A stretch of DNA of 64,000 nt from Archaeoglobaceae archaeon (GTDB lineage: Archaea > Halobacteriota > Archaeoglobi > Archaeoglobales > Archaeoglobaceae). The DNA is taken from contig JALVJV010000005.1 in the NCBI GenBank assembly GCA_027028145.1, forward strand, positions 1 through 64,000, read 5' to 3'. Positions 1 to 8,872 of this stretch are shown one piece after another; the stretch's first letter is position 1; each line of letters opens with the position of its first letter. The translations under genes and the position numbers were made by a program. A model generated the notes under the pieces. That model made no database searches, was not told the DNA's origin, and saw only the letters and a list, made by a program, of their open reading frames with translations.

Positions 1-71
1 ATTTTAGATATTAAAATAATTCAATTTTATATAAATATTTGATAATATTACGTATAAAAATAAAGAAAAAT

Positions 72-2012
72 TTAGAGTTGCCAGTCGACGATCTGGATGT
101 ATGGAACCTTCTGGAGCTCCCACTCGCCGGTCTCTGGGTTCCTCCTGCCAACGACGAAGCACTTCCAGTTCTCGTCGTCGAGCTTCGGATAGTCGGTTCT
201 GTAGTAGTAACCGGGCCATCTTGTTTCTTGTCTGTAGAGCATGTGCTGGACGTGTGCTTCAGCGACGATGACTCTGTGCCACATCTCCCAGCATCTCATT
301 AGCTCGTGGAGGTTTCTTGCGGCGAGCTTCTCCATGTCCTCCTTGAGCATCTGCAATCTCTCGAGGGCGATCTTCAGCATCTTCTCGTTGGTCTTATACC
401 ACATCGAAGCTCCAGCCGCGTATTCGTCCATGATCTTCTGGAGTCTCCAGAGCGCCTGCTTCGGGAAGATGTAGTTCGGGTTGATGTCCTCTCTCGTTGA
501 AGCTCCCTTGAACTGCTCGTAGGTGACCATCGGCTGGAAGATCTTCTTCTTGAGCTCCTGCACCTTAGCCTCGTCGATCTCCGGTGTCGGGTTCTGCTCT
601 ACTACGTATCTCACTGCCTCCTTACCGGCGATTCTACCTTCGGTGAACGAACCGCTTGAGAACTTGTGCGGGTTGGCTCCACTGCAGTCACCGACTGCAA
701 ACAGTCCCTTGATCGTTGTCATTCTGTTGTAGCAGAGCGGGAACAACTTCTTGTATTCCTCTGGCATCAAGTCCTCTGGTCCGCAGACCCAGAGACCAGC
801 ACAGCCCGAGTGTGAACCCATCATGTATGGCTCAGCCGTCATGATCTCTGACGGAACCTTCTCTGGCTCGATGTTCAAAGCGGCCCAAAGCAGTGCCTGT
901 GAAACCGTCATGTCGAGGAAGTCTTCCCAAGCCTCGTTGATCAACTTCTTGAGGTCCTTACCCTCCTCGCTGAGCTTCTTGATGGCCCACTCCGTTCTCA
1001 TGAGGATCGGACCCCTACCCTCCATGAGCTCTACGAGCATCTGGTGGTTTCTCAATGGTGTCGGCGTTGGAACGGCGTCGGCATACGGCTTGTATTCTGC
1101 GATGGTCTCCTTCTTCTCGATGTAGACCTCATCGTATGCGTTTGTAGCTACCGACTTGAAGAGCAGGAACCATGCACCTACTGGCCCGTAACCGTCCTTG
1201 AATCTTGCCGGGATGAATCTGTGCTCCATCTGGCATGTGTGAGCTCCGGCTTCGATAGCCATTGCGTAACCGCTACCGGTGTTGAACACTGCATACCAGA
1301 TTCTACCCATACCCTCTCCGGTGCTTCTCGGTCTGAACAGCAGTGTAGCACCACCGGTTGCGAGGATCACGGCCTTAGCCTTGAAGATGTAGAACTTCGG
1401 CTCTCTTACGCTGAAACCTACGGCACCAGCAACCCTCTGCGGGTCGTTCTTGTCCATTAGCAGGTGTGTGATGAACACTCTCTCGATTATGTTCTCCTCA
1501 CCGAGAGCCATCTTTGCGGCTTCGGCGATTATCGGCTTGTATGACTCACCGTGGATCATGACCTGCCATCTTCCTTCTCTGACATACTTGCCGTTCTCAT
1601 CCTTCCAGATCGGTAGACCCCACTTCTCGAAGAGGTGAACCGTTCCATCTACATGCCTCGCGTAGTCGGCTACCAAGTCCTCTCTTGCGATACCCATCAT
1701 GTCGAGTGTTACGTATCTTACGTAGTCCTCGATCGTGTTCGGCTTGTCGCCAACCTGCTGGGCTCTGCCGGAAAGACCGAGGTATGTGTTGATAGCTGAC
1801 AGACCCTGAGCGACGGCACCGCTCCTCTCAATTGCCGCTTTCTCAACAAGCGTTACTTTTAATCCAGCAGCTTTAGCCCAGTAGGCAGCCTCGTAGGCTG
1901 CACCGCAACCCGAGAAACCACCACCGACGATGAGGATGTCGGTCTCTACCGTAACGTCCTCAACATCCTCCGGCTTGTATGTCTCTATATTCTTATATAC
2001 CTCAACCGCCAT
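72..2012 (-). CDS. aprA: Adenylylsulfate (APS) reductase, alpha subunit
   Basis: Cytoplasmic FAD subunit of dissimilatory APS reductase, which reduces APS to sulfite and AMP; pairs with AprB. The 646-residue length is that of the family. The FAD dinucleotide motif GGGFSG is at residues 30-35, followed by the flavin-domain pattern of the succinate dehydrogenase/fumarate reductase superfamily; long Trp/Tyr-rich C-terminal region as in AprA. It is the last gene of the minus-strand operon sat - small ORF - aprB - aprA; its ATG lies 23 bp after aprB and is preceded by a GGAGGTG-type ribosome site. The sequence after its stop (1-71) is very A+T-rich and fits transcript termination. Identity is very secure. 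Confidence 0.98.
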   Translation of the reverse strand: MAVEVYKNIETYKPEDVEDVTVETDILIVGGGFSGCGAAYEAAYWAKAAGLKVTLVEKAAIERSGAVAQGLSAINTYLGLSGRAQQVGDKPNTIEDYVRYVTLDMMGIAREDLVADYARHVDGTVHLFEKWGLPIWKDENGKYVREGRWQVMIHGESYKPIIAEAAKMALGEENIIERVFITHLLMDKNDPQRVAGAVGFSVREPKFYIFKAKAVILATGGATLLFRPRSTGEGMGRIWYAVFNTGSGYAMAIEAGAHTCQMEHRFIPARFKDGYGPVGAWFLLFKSVATNAYDEVYIEKKETIAEYKPYADAVPTPTPLRNHQMLVELMEGRGPILMRTEWAIKKLSEEGKDLKKLINEAWEDFLDMTVSQALLWAALNIEPEKVPSEIMTAEPYMMGSHSGCAGLWVCGPEDLMPEEYKKLFPLCYNRMTTIKGLFAVGDCSGANPHKFSSGSFTEGRIAGKEAVRYVVEQNPTPEIDEAKVQELKKKIFQPMVTYEQFKGASTREDINPNYIFPKQALWRLQKIMDEYAAGASMWYKTNEKMLKIALERLQMLKEDMEKLAARNLHELMRCWEMWHRVIVAEAHVQHMLYRQETRWPGYYYRTDYPKLDDENWKCFVVGRRNPETGEWELQKVPYIQIVDWQL

Positions 2013-2035
2013 TTAAAACACCTCCAAAATTAAAT

Positions 2036-2488
2036 TTAAGCCTTCTTCTTAACCTCAGGAAGCTTATCCATATCCAAAATCTGCGGCTCACCGGCAAGCA
2101 AGTTGTTCTTCAAGTCATCAACTTTCGGCTCTGGAAAGCCCTCAAACGGCTGAATCGAACCCCATGGGGTTGTTCTGATCGGGAACTTGAATCTCAAGAT
2201 CTTTCCGTTCCTGAACTTGATCGTCCACATGATCGCGTCGGTTCCTCTCATCGGTGTGCACTGAGCACCCAACGGAACGAAGTCTACGTAACCTCTCATC
2301 TCAATGGCGCCCTGCGGGCAGATCTTTACACAAGAGTAGCACTCCCAGCACATGTCGGGTTCCTGGTTGTATGCTTTCATCTGCTCTTTGTCCAAGACCA
2401 TAAGGTCGTTGGGGCAGATATACTGGCATGCTGTCTTCTCCAAAGCCTTACAACCGTCACACTTCTCCGGGTTTACATAACTTGGCAT
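2036..2488 (-). CDS. aprB: Adenylylsulfate reductase, beta (iron-sulfur) subunit
   Basis: Electron-transferring subunit of APS reductase, 150 residues. Two ferredoxin-type [4Fe-4S] cysteine sets are visible: C10, C13, C21, C25 and C47, C50, C53, C57, with the longer first spacing typical of AprB. The C-terminal half is the extended tail that wraps around AprA in known structures. The start is preceded by GGAGGTGAGAAT. It sits between aprA and the 115-residue ORF in the sat operon; a 107-bp A+T-rich gap upstream could hold a secondary promoter. Confidence 0.98.
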   Translation of the reverse strand: MPSYVNPEKCDGCKALEKTACQYICPNDLMVLDKEQMKAYNQEPDMCWECYSCVKICPQGAIEMRGYVDFVPLGAQCTPMRGTDAIMWTIKFRNGKILRFKFPIRTTPWGSIQPFEGFPEPKVDDLKNNLLAGEPQILDMDKLPEVKKKA

Positions 2489-2595
2489 GTATTCTCACCT
2501 CCAATCAATCAAAATTTTCGAATTTCGATTTTATCCAACCCTTACATGGTTCAAAAATTTAAAAAATTTACTATTTTTTTCGACTCTTATGACCA

Positions 2596-2943
2596 TTACT
2601 CGATTTCGGGTGGAGGGATGTATTCGGACTCCTTCTTAGCAGCCTCCTGAATCTCCGGCAATCTTTCGAGAACTTTGTCGATTACGTCCAACGACTTCGC
2701 CTTTGCGATTTCTTCGAACAACGCCCTCTTGAACGCGACCGGCAAGTCCTCGATGAACCCTCTTGAGTCGATTCTCGCTCTGTCGAAAGCCTTTAGGATC
2801 TGCTCTGACTTGTCCTCCGGAACCTCTACCACGAGCATCTTAAGTTGTCCGCCGAAGAGGTCTTGGATCTTCTCCTCGAGCGGTGTTCCCTTTATCTGGG
2901 CGAGTCTGTTCTCATCCAAAATAACACCGATGTAATGCGGCAT
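2596..2943 (-). CDS. Conserved small protein of the sat-apr operon
   Basis: A 115-residue protein between sat and aprB. In Archaeoglobus fulgidus a similar small ORF of unknown function is known at the same place. It is predicted soluble, mixed alpha/beta, acidic at the C-terminus, with no cysteine clusters and no signal peptide or membrane segment; the opening MPHYIGVILDE and mid-region KMLVVEVPED suggest a small ferredoxin-like alpha/beta fold, but this is inference. Starts 11 bp after sat behind a GAGGTGGTGTAG ribosome site, so it is co-translated with sat. No function can be assigned beyond co-expression with sulfate activation. Confidence 0.85.
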   Translation of the reverse strand: MPHYIGVILDENRLAQIKGTPLEEKIQDLFGGQLKMLVVEVPEDKSEQILKAFDRARIDSRGFIEDLPVAFKRALFEEIAKAKSLDVIDKVLERLPEIQEAAKKESEYIPPPEIE

Positions 2944-2953
2944 CTACACCACC

Positions 2954-4324
2954 TCACGCCTTGGGAATCTCCATCGGAGCCAAATCGACTTCAAGCTCCT
3001 TGTTCAGGTTCTCCAAGTATTTGTTGTTCACGAACGGGTAGCCGAAGACCTTCCACCACTTGACGATCGCCTTGTAGACCTCTGGCCTCATGACGACTTT
3101 GGGCGGCATGACACCCTCTGCAACCATACCTCTGAGGAACGATCCGCTGAACTTCTGCTTCTCTTTGACATGTCCACAGTTCTCACTGTAGGCGATCTCA
3201 CCGCATACCGGACAATACCAGAACTCAGCCATGTTCTGCGGAATGATCTTCAGACCCTTTTCAACCTCATTCGGCGGAGCCTCGAATCCGAAGCTCGGAA
3301 TACCTTCGCTCCAGAGGATCTGGGTTGCGTATTTGTCGTAGTATTCTCCCACAGCCGCGTGGTCTCTACCGAACATGTGGTGAGTGCAACCCATGTTCTG
3401 TCTTATGATACCGTGCAACAGCGATTCGATCGGGTTACCGTATCTCATGTCCCACAGCGTAAACGTGACCATGTGTCTCGACGGCTTGATGTATCCGTAT
3501 TTGTTGACAGCCTCATGTCCCTCCAAGATCGCCTCGTTCGGATAGTCACCCTTCCTCTTGGCACCGATGATGGCGTTAACCAAGATACCGTGGCAAGGCT
3601 CGATGTCACCCGTATACGCCGCACACTTCATCAGCATCTCGTGACCGGTGTGAGGAACGTTCCTCGTCTGGTGAGCTATGCAAGTCCTCCACTTCTTGAC
3701 GTGCTTGATTACGGCTCTGCACTCAGCCGGCGGGAGCCAGAACCTGTCGTATGGCTCTCTGAACTTCGGCGGGTTGATGATCGTCCACTTTCCGGCGATG
3801 ACGTATGGGTTCATGCACCTGTAGATCATCCAACCCGGATGCTTCTCATCAAACGGCTGTCTTACCACCTCTGGGTTGTTTTCCGGTGTTCCGAACGTCC
3901 TCGTAGCTACATCCTTCGGATCGATCTTGTATACCTCTTCGACATCCATTATTGCGAACGGCTGACCCTTAAGCTTGAGCAGGAGTCTGTCCCCCTCTTT
4001 AACGTCCAAAGACTTCAGATCCTCCTCGCTGACGTCGAGCAGAATCGGATACGGGAACACCCAACCGTTTTCGAGTCTTCTCTCCTTCAAAACACCTTCA
4101 AGATCGTTCTGAGTCATCGAACCCTCAACGGGGCTGAAGAAACCGTAGCAGACAGAAACGATCTCTCTGTAAACGTGTCTTATCGGAACGCCGTTCGGGT
4201 CGAGTGTCGGTTTGAGGTCGAACTCTATTGCACCCGCAGCCAAGCTTTCAGCATATTCTTTCTTCTCTATAACTCTATTAACCAACTCCCCACCGTGCGG
4301 TGGCGGCATCTTCAGTTTAGCCAT
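2954..4324 (-). CDS. sat: Sulfate adenylyltransferase (ATP sulfurylase)
   Basis: Forms APS and pyrophosphate from ATP and sulfate, the activating step of dissimilatory sulfate reduction. 456 residues. The nucleotide motif QTRNVPHTGHE (HxGH type) is around residue 220, and a C-x2-C...C-x-H zinc set (CPVCG...NCGH) is near residues 370-385, as in the zinc-containing homo-oligomeric archaeal/bacterial enzymes. First gene of the minus-strand operon with the small ORF and aprBA. The ATG is preceded by TAGGAGGTGAAATA and a TATA element at 4379-4385. Confidence 0.98.
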   Translation of the reverse strand: MAKLKMPPPHGGELVNRVIEKKEYAESLAAGAIEFDLKPTLDPNGVPIRHVYREIVSVCYGFFSPVEGSMTQNDLEGVLKERRLENGWVFPYPILLDVSEEDLKSLDVKEGDRLLLKLKGQPFAIMDVEEVYKIDPKDVATRTFGTPENNPEVVRQPFDEKHPGWMIYRCMNPYVIAGKWTIINPPKFREPYDRFWLPPAECRAVIKHVKKWRTCIAHQTRNVPHTGHEMLMKCAAYTGDIEPCHGILVNAIIGAKRKGDYPNEAILEGHEAVNKYGYIKPSRHMVTFTLWDMRYGNPIESLLHGIIRQNMGCTHHMFGRDHAAVGEYYDKYATQILWSEGIPSFGFEAPPNEVEKGLKIIPQNMAEFWYCPVCGEIAYSENCGHVKEKQKFSGSFLRGMVAEGVMPPKVVMRPEVYKAIVKWWKVFGYPFVNNKYLENLNKELEVDLAPMEIPKA

Positions 4325-4615
4325 TATTTCACCTCCTAAACAACAACTCCGTATTCAATACCGTCATTAACGGCACCATATATAAGGTTTTCTATTTTTT
4401 TGGATACGTCATTTAATAAACCTCGACGAATCCATATAAATGTTTCGAAATAATTTTAAACAATAAATTGTATGAAATTCCCTACATCCAAATTTCGAAT
4501 TTATTTGGACTATTTTTTATAAGTCATCCAAGCTTTGAACGTTTTTAATTTAGCCGAACAAACGACATAACATAACAATAATAATGATATAATAATTTGA
4601 TAAATAAGATCAACA
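4325..4615. promoter_or_regulatory. Promoter region of the sat-aprBA operon
   Basis: On the minus strand a TATA element (TTATATA, 4379-4385) lies about 55 bp before the sat ATG, giving a leader of roughly 30 nt that carries a strong GGAGGTG ribosome site. An imperfect palindrome CCGTTAATGACGG (4361-4373) lies between the TATA box and the expected start site, a plausible operator position. A second inverted repeat around 4488-4508 (CCAAA...TTTGG) lies nearer the end of hjc and may end that transcript. Otherwise A+T-rich with no ORF. Confidence 0.55.
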
Positions 4616-5017
4616 CTAAAACAACCTCTTCTGCCTCATATTGCCCACGAGTTCGTCAAATTCCAAACCGGAATAAAAGACGTCATCATCGACCTTGTAG
4701 CCGTTTTTTGTCCGTTTGAGGTCGTTCAAGCAAAGAAACCTCCATCCCTCGTTGGGAATCCTCACAGCAATAAAAGGTTCGGCACCGAAGACCTCCGAAA
4801 ATTTAACGAGATTATCAACATCCTCCTTTGGAATGTAAACCGGCAAGTTCGCTCTCATCTTAACTTCGATGGCTATGTATCTCCTCCCGTTTCCGGCAAT
4901 TATGTCCGGAACCGGGTAACTCATAGAGCCGCTTGCGGGACTTCTTATCGCGGCAAAACCGCTCTTCCAAAGCATGTGGACGAGTTCCCTTTCAAAGCGG
5001 TAGCCCTTGGACTTCAC
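4616..5017 (-). CDS. hjc: Holliday junction resolvase, archaeal Hjc
   Basis: Structure-specific nuclease that cleaves four-way DNA junctions in recombination. 133 residues, the normal Hjc size. Visible motifs: N-terminal KGYRFERELV with the catalytic Glu, the Asp of PVPDIIAG, and E-x-K in IAIEVKMR, the PD-(D/E)XK signature; PKEDVDNLVKF is also typical. Lies 32 bp downstream of argB on the same strand, so possibly co-transcribed. Confidence 0.96.
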   Translation of the reverse strand: MKSKGYRFERELVHMLWKSGFAAIRSPASGSMSYPVPDIIAGNGRRYIAIEVKMRANLPVYIPKEDVDNLVKFSEVFGAEPFIAVRIPNEGWRFLCLNDLKRTKNGYKVDDDVFYSGLEFDELVGNMRQKRLF

Positions 5018-5049
5018 GGAAGCACATACTTCGAAAAATTAGAAATCGT

Positions 5050-5922
5050 TTACGGTTCGATCATTGTTCCGATTCCTTCCCTCGTAAACAGTTCAAGCAG
5101 AATCGCATGCTCTCTCGAACCGTCTATTATGTGAGCCTTCTCAACACCCCCCTTCAAAGCCTTAAGAACGGCTTCAACCTTCGGAATCATCCCACCGACT
5201 ATCTTTCCTTCGTTAAGCATGTTCTCAAGCTCATCCGCCTTTATCTTCGAAATAAGCGAGGATTCGTCGTTGATGTCACTAAGAATTCCGGGGACATCCG
5301 TTAGCATTATCAGCTTCTTAGCTTTAACTGCGGCGGCTATGTTTCCCGCAACGATGTCCGCATTTATATTGTATGTGTTTCCCTCCAAATCAGTCGCAAC
5401 CGGTGAGACTACGGGAATGTAGCCGTGATCGATCAGAATCTTCAGAATTTCGGGATTCACGTATTCGGTTTCGCCGACATATCCCAAATCTATGACAACC
5501 TCTCTCCCGTCTTTCTTCTTCCTAATCAGTTTCTTCTTCGCAACTATAAGCAACCCGTCTTTACCGCTTAAGCCTACAGCCCTTCCGCCATACTTGATGA
5601 ACGTCGTTACTATTTTAGAGTTGATCTTACCGTCCAGCACCATCTCAACGATTTCCATAGTCTCCTTATCGGTAACTCTCAAACCGTCAACGAACTTCGG
5701 CTTTATTCCGAGCTTCTCCATCTTCTCAGTTATCTCTGGCCCTCCGCCGTGAACTACTATCGGCTTGATACCTACGAAATACAGTAACAGTATATCTTTA
5801 ATGGTGCTCTCCAAGATGTTCTCATTAACCATCGCATGTCCACCGATCTTTATGACCATGCAGGAACCGTAGAACTCCTTGATGTAGGGCAAGGCTTCAA
5901 CGAGCACCCGAACTTTTTCCAT
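5050..5922 (-). CDS. argB: Acetylglutamate kinase
   Basis: Phosphorylates N-acetyl-L-glutamate in arginine (ornithine) biosynthesis. 290 residues, amino acid kinase fold: nucleotide-binding KIGGHAM near residue 26, substrate loop VVHGGGPEI near 60, RVTDKETMEIVEMVL, and NINADIVAGNIAAA near 200. Isolated from other arg genes here. The start ATG follows an A+T-rich stretch; divergent from the gene at 5979. Confidence 0.97.
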   Translation of the reverse strand: MEKVRVLVEALPYIKEFYGSCMVIKIGGHAMVNENILESTIKDILLLYFVGIKPIVVHGGGPEITEKMEKLGIKPKFVDGLRVTDKETMEIVEMVLDGKINSKIVTTFIKYGGRAVGLSGKDGLLIVAKKKLIRKKKDGREVVIDLGYVGETEYVNPEILKILIDHGYIPVVSPVATDLEGNTYNINADIVAGNIAAAVKAKKLIMLTDVPGILSDINDESSLISKIKADELENMLNEGKIVGGMIPKVEAVLKALKGGVEKAHIIDGSREHAILLELFTREGIGTMIEP

Positions 5923-5978
5923 GATATTACTGGAGTTCGTTTGTTTAAAAGCTTGCTGAATCCAAAAAACTAAAATGT

Positions 5979-6542
5979 TTGCTTCCTAAGTTGGCCATGG
6001 ACTACGGAGAGATCCCGAGGAAATCGATCCACTTCTTAGGATTATCCTACATCCCAGCCTACGAGATCTTAGGCAGAGAAAACATGATAATAGCGGTCGG
6101 AGCGATCGTAACGTTTGCCGTTTTGATGGAAATCTTTAGGCACAGATACAGAATTATACCGGAGCCTTTGCTAAGAAGCTACGAAAGGAGGGGCATCGGA
6201 GCGTATATATACTTCGGCATGGCAACGTTCGTCATTACAGTTTTACTACAAAAAGAATCGTGTTTTGTCGGAATAATTGTCGGTTCTTTGGGCGACGGCA
6301 TCTCCGGAATTCTAAAACACCTTTTCAAGCTAAACAGGAATTTGGCATCTTTGGGAATGTTCGCCTCCTCCATACTCGCCATCTACCTACTGAATCTGCT
6401 TTCAATTCCATCCTTCTTAGCAGTAGTTGCGGGAGTTTTTGCAGAAAGGGTTGAGAGAATCGGAAGACTCTACATCAACGACAATCTAAGCGTTCCCATA
6501 GTTTCGGCTTTCGTCTACCAAGCCTTAGAAACCGTTTTATGA
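5979..6542 (+). CDS. Dolichol kinase/CTP transferase-like membrane protein
   Basis: Polytopic membrane protein, 187 residues with about six hydrophobic segments. The start region (RKSIHFLGLSYIPAYEILGRE) and SLGDGISGILKHLF near residue 105 match the SEC59/DGK1-type CTP-dependent lipid kinase and cytidylyltransferase-like family found in archaea. A second ATG at 5997 would shorten it by six residues. The probable role is phosphorylation of a polyprenol or similar lipid at the membrane; the substrate is not evident. Its last codons overlap the start of the HD-domain gene. Confidence 0.75.
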   Translation: MLPKLAMDYGEIPRKSIHFLGLSYIPAYEILGRENMIIAVGAIVTFAVLMEIFRHRYRIIPEPLLRSYERRGIGAYIYFGMATFVITVLLQKESCFVGIIVGSLGDGISGILKHLFKLNRNLASLGMFASSILAIYLLNLLSIPSFLAVVAGVFAERVERIGRLYINDNLSVPIVSAFVYQALETVL

Positions 6543-6562
6543 TGACGTGGCTATCTTTTGCT

Positions 6563-7114
6563 ATGGATCGGGATTCCGCTCTAAATCTTCTCAAACAATA
6601 CATCAAGAACGACAGATTGATCAAGCACTGCATTGCTGTAGGGGCTATAATGAAGGAACTCGCAAAGGAATTGGGAGAAGATGAGAAGAAATGGGAGATC
6701 ATCGGAATTCTGCACGATATAGATTACGAGATGGTCGAAGGCGACATGAACAAGCATGGAGTAGTAGGAGCGGAGATACTGAAGAAACACGGCGTCGATG
6801 ATGATATATGCGAGATCGTCAAGAGGCACAATCACACGCTGTTTGGCGATTACGAAAAGCCGGTTGAGATAGCCTTACAGTCCGCCGATGCCGTTTCCGG
6901 TTTGATAATCGCCTGCGCTCTGGTTAAAGGGGGAAAGATAACCGAAGTAACTCCAAAGACTGTAAAGAAGAAGTTTAAAGAGAAGAGCTTCGCGGCGGGA
7001 TGTGACAGAAATAGAATAAGGATGATCGAAAAGCTTGGAATCGAGCTACCAAAGCTTTATGAAATCGCGATAAGGGGTTTGATAGATGTCAAAGACGAGC
7101 TTGGGCTTGAGTGA
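6563..7114 (+). CDS. HD-domain (HDIG-type) phosphohydrolase
   Basis: Predicted metal-dependent phosphohydrolase, 183 residues from the ATG at 6563 (MDRDSALNLLKQY). Earlier ATGs at 6539 and 6542 would add an unlikely hydrophobic tail. Metal ligands: H of LIKHC, HD of GILHDIDYE, H of NKHGVVGAEIL, and RHNH, followed by D of SADAVSGL. Related archaeal proteins are annotated as HDIG or tRNA-related hydrolases, but the substrate is not known. It follows the dolichol kinase-like gene closely and its 3' end overlaps the site-2 protease start, so all three may form one transcript. Confidence 0.85.
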   Translation: MDRDSALNLLKQYIKNDRLIKHCIAVGAIMKELAKELGEDEKKWEIIGILHDIDYEMVEGDMNKHGVVGAEILKKHGVDDDICEIVKRHNHTLFGDYEKPVEIALQSADAVSGLIIACALVKGGKITEVTPKTVKKKFKEKSFAAGCDRNRIRMIEKLGIELPKLYEIAIRGLIDVKDELGLE

Positions 7115-8606
7115 GTTGGAGATACTCGGAATAATACTATTTGTAGCATACTGGATAACGGTCGAAGTCTTAAAGAGAAGGGGCACACTGCAACGAAAGA
7201 ACGTAACCGCGATAGGCCCAATTTTAATGATCCGAACAACAAAGGGGCTAAATTTACTCGAAAAGATATCAAAGCCGAAGAGATTCTGGAGAGCAGTGGC
7301 TACACTCGGAATTCCATCGGTATTCGTCGGTATGGCCTTTATGTTTTCCCTCATACTTATCACGGACTACATAATGATCACGGGGCCTCCGAAACCTTCC
7401 CCTGCAACGAATCCGAGAAACGCCCTGCTTATTCCGGGAATAAACCAGTTTATACCCTTCATTTGGGGATTGATCGGTTTAATAGTTACGTTGATCGTTC
7501 ACGAATTCAGTCACGCTATTTTGTGTAGGGTCGAGGGTGTGAAGGTCAAATCCTTGGGAGTCGTGCTGGCTTTAGTCCCGATCGGCGGGTTCGCTGAGCC
7601 GGATGAAAATGAGCTTATGGATGAAAAGAAGCTTAGGAGAATCCAAAGGATAAGGATATACTCAGCCGGAGTAATCAGCAACTTTATCGTTGCCTTCATA
7701 GCTTTCTTCGCTTTCTTCTACCTTCTGAGTTTTCTGCAACCTCACGTGGTCGTTATGTCTTCGAAGATCGAAGGGGTCAAGAGCGGATGCGTAATTTTGA
7801 GTATAAACGGTGTAAAGGTTCATAACGAGGATGACGTTCGAAAAGCTTTGAAAATTCACGATAGCTACGTTCTAATCGAACTGGACAACGGAAAGGAGCT
7901 CAAACTCGACAAGATTGCCGGAGTTTACATCGTCGGAACGCTTAAAGGCTATCCAGCCGAAAAAGCGGGAATTAAAAAAGGAATGGTTATAGTAGCCGTA
8001 AACGGCATAAAAACTCCAACTTTGAAGGATTTCATAAGGGTTATGAGAACTACCAAACCCAACGAAACCGTAGAAGTCTCGATATACGATGGAAAATCGA
8101 TAAGGAAAGTCAGTCTAACGCTCGCAAAGTCTCCGCAAGGAGATCACGGATTTATGGGAGTGCTAATCGACGGCGATTACGTTTCGGGATTGGTTCTCGG
8201 TTATTCGGACAGATTGCTGACGAGCTTGAAATCGATACCCCACCAACTCTTAAATGTAAGGGGATGGCTCTACGTGATCGCGATGCCCTTCATGTTCCAA
8301 GGTTTCAGCGGAGAACTCATGAGATACTTCACACCGACTGGCTTTTGGAAAGACTTCGGAAACGCATTGTTCTACCTTCTCAACACTCTCTACTGGATCG
8401 GCTGGATAAACTTCTACGTCGGAATGTTCAACTGCCTACCGGCAATTCCGCTGGATGGCGGGAGGGTTCTTCAGGAATCTCTAATGGGGATATTTAAGGG
8501 AGAGAGGGGTAGGGAAATTTCCACTCTAATAGTTAAGATGCTTGCGATAACCGTGTTTCTCTCGATAGCACTGTCGATATTAATTCCGAACATTCAAATA
8601 AAGTAA
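7086..8606 (+). CDS. Site-2 protease-family membrane metalloprotease with PDZ domain
   Basis: Intramembrane zinc protease (M50). 506 residues with several membrane segments. The zinc motif HEFSH is at about residues 138-142 and the third ligand motif NCLPAIPLDGG near 448-458. Between them lies a PDZ region (about 230-360) with AEKAGIKKGMVIVAVNGIKT. Likely cleaves membrane-bound regulators or signal peptides; the substrate is unknown. The start overlaps the last 29 bp of the HD-domain gene, so translation may be coupled. Confidence 0.92.
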   Translation: MSKTSLGLSELEILGIILFVAYWITVEVLKRRGTLQRKNVTAIGPILMIRTTKGLNLLEKISKPKRFWRAVATLGIPSVFVGMAFMFSLILITDYIMITGPPKPSPATNPRNALLIPGINQFIPFIWGLIGLIVTLIVHEFSHAILCRVEGVKVKSLGVVLALVPIGGFAEPDENELMDEKKLRRIQRIRIYSAGVISNFIVAFIAFFAFFYLLSFLQPHVVVMSSKIEGVKSGCVILSINGVKVHNEDDVRKALKIHDSYVLIELDNGKELKLDKIAGVYIVGTLKGYPAEKAGIKKGMVIVAVNGIKTPTLKDFIRVMRTTKPNETVEVSIYDGKSIRKVSLTLAKSPQGDHGFMGVLIDGDYVSGLVLGYSDRLLTSLKSIPHQLLNVRGWLYVIAMPFMFQGFSGELMRYFTPTGFWKDFGNALFYLLNTLYWIGWINFYVGMFNCLPAIPLDGGRVLQESLMGIFKGERGREISTLIVKMLAITVFLSIALSILIPNIQIK

Positions 8607-8659
8607 TTTTATCATTTTCCAAAAATTTTTAGGCGAGCCGAAAAATTAATATTCCCCTA

Positions 8660-8675
8660 ATGAATACATATTCAT
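8660..8675. promoter_or_regulatory. Palindrome abutting a start codon (possible operator)
   Basis: ATGAATA-CA-TATTCAT, a 7-bp inverted repeat with a 2-bp spacer, ends one base before the ATG at 8676. If the transcript is nearly leaderless (A+T-rich TAATATT about 30 bp upstream), a protein bound here would block initiation. No regulator is known from the sequence. Confidence 0.45.
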
Positions 8676-8870
8676 ATGCCGGGTGGAGATGGAACTGGCC
8701 CGTGGGGATGGGGTCCGAGAACCGGCAGAAGAGCAGGATTCTGCTCCGGCTACCCTGTTCCGGGATTCATGAACAGATGGGTCTTCCCGCCGTTCGGAGG
8801 TAGATGGATGGCCTTCTGGAGATACGGCTGGAGATTTGCAAGGAGATGGAGAAGAGGTTGGTGGTGGTAA
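8676..8870 (+). CDS. Trp/Gly/Arg-rich small protein, DUF5320-like
   Basis: 64-residue protein of strongly biased composition (Gly, Trp, Arg, Pro) opening [18 protein letters not shown], the hallmark of DUF5320-type proteins found in anaerobes, often beside iron-molybdenum-cofactor-type (NifX/NifB-like) or MRP ATPase genes. No such partner is nearby here. Function unknown. It is followed after 2 bp by a second protein of the same style, and preceded by the palindrome at 8660-8675. Confidence 0.75.
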   Translation: MPGGDGTGPWGWGPRTGRRAGFCSGYPVPGFMNRWVFPPFGGRWMAFWRYGWRFARRWRRGWWW

Positions 8871-8872
8871 CC

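Noticed and set aside
3170-4339. 389-codon plus-strand frame opposite sat
   Set aside because: Antisense shadow of the clearly identified sat gene; no family motifs or ribosome site.
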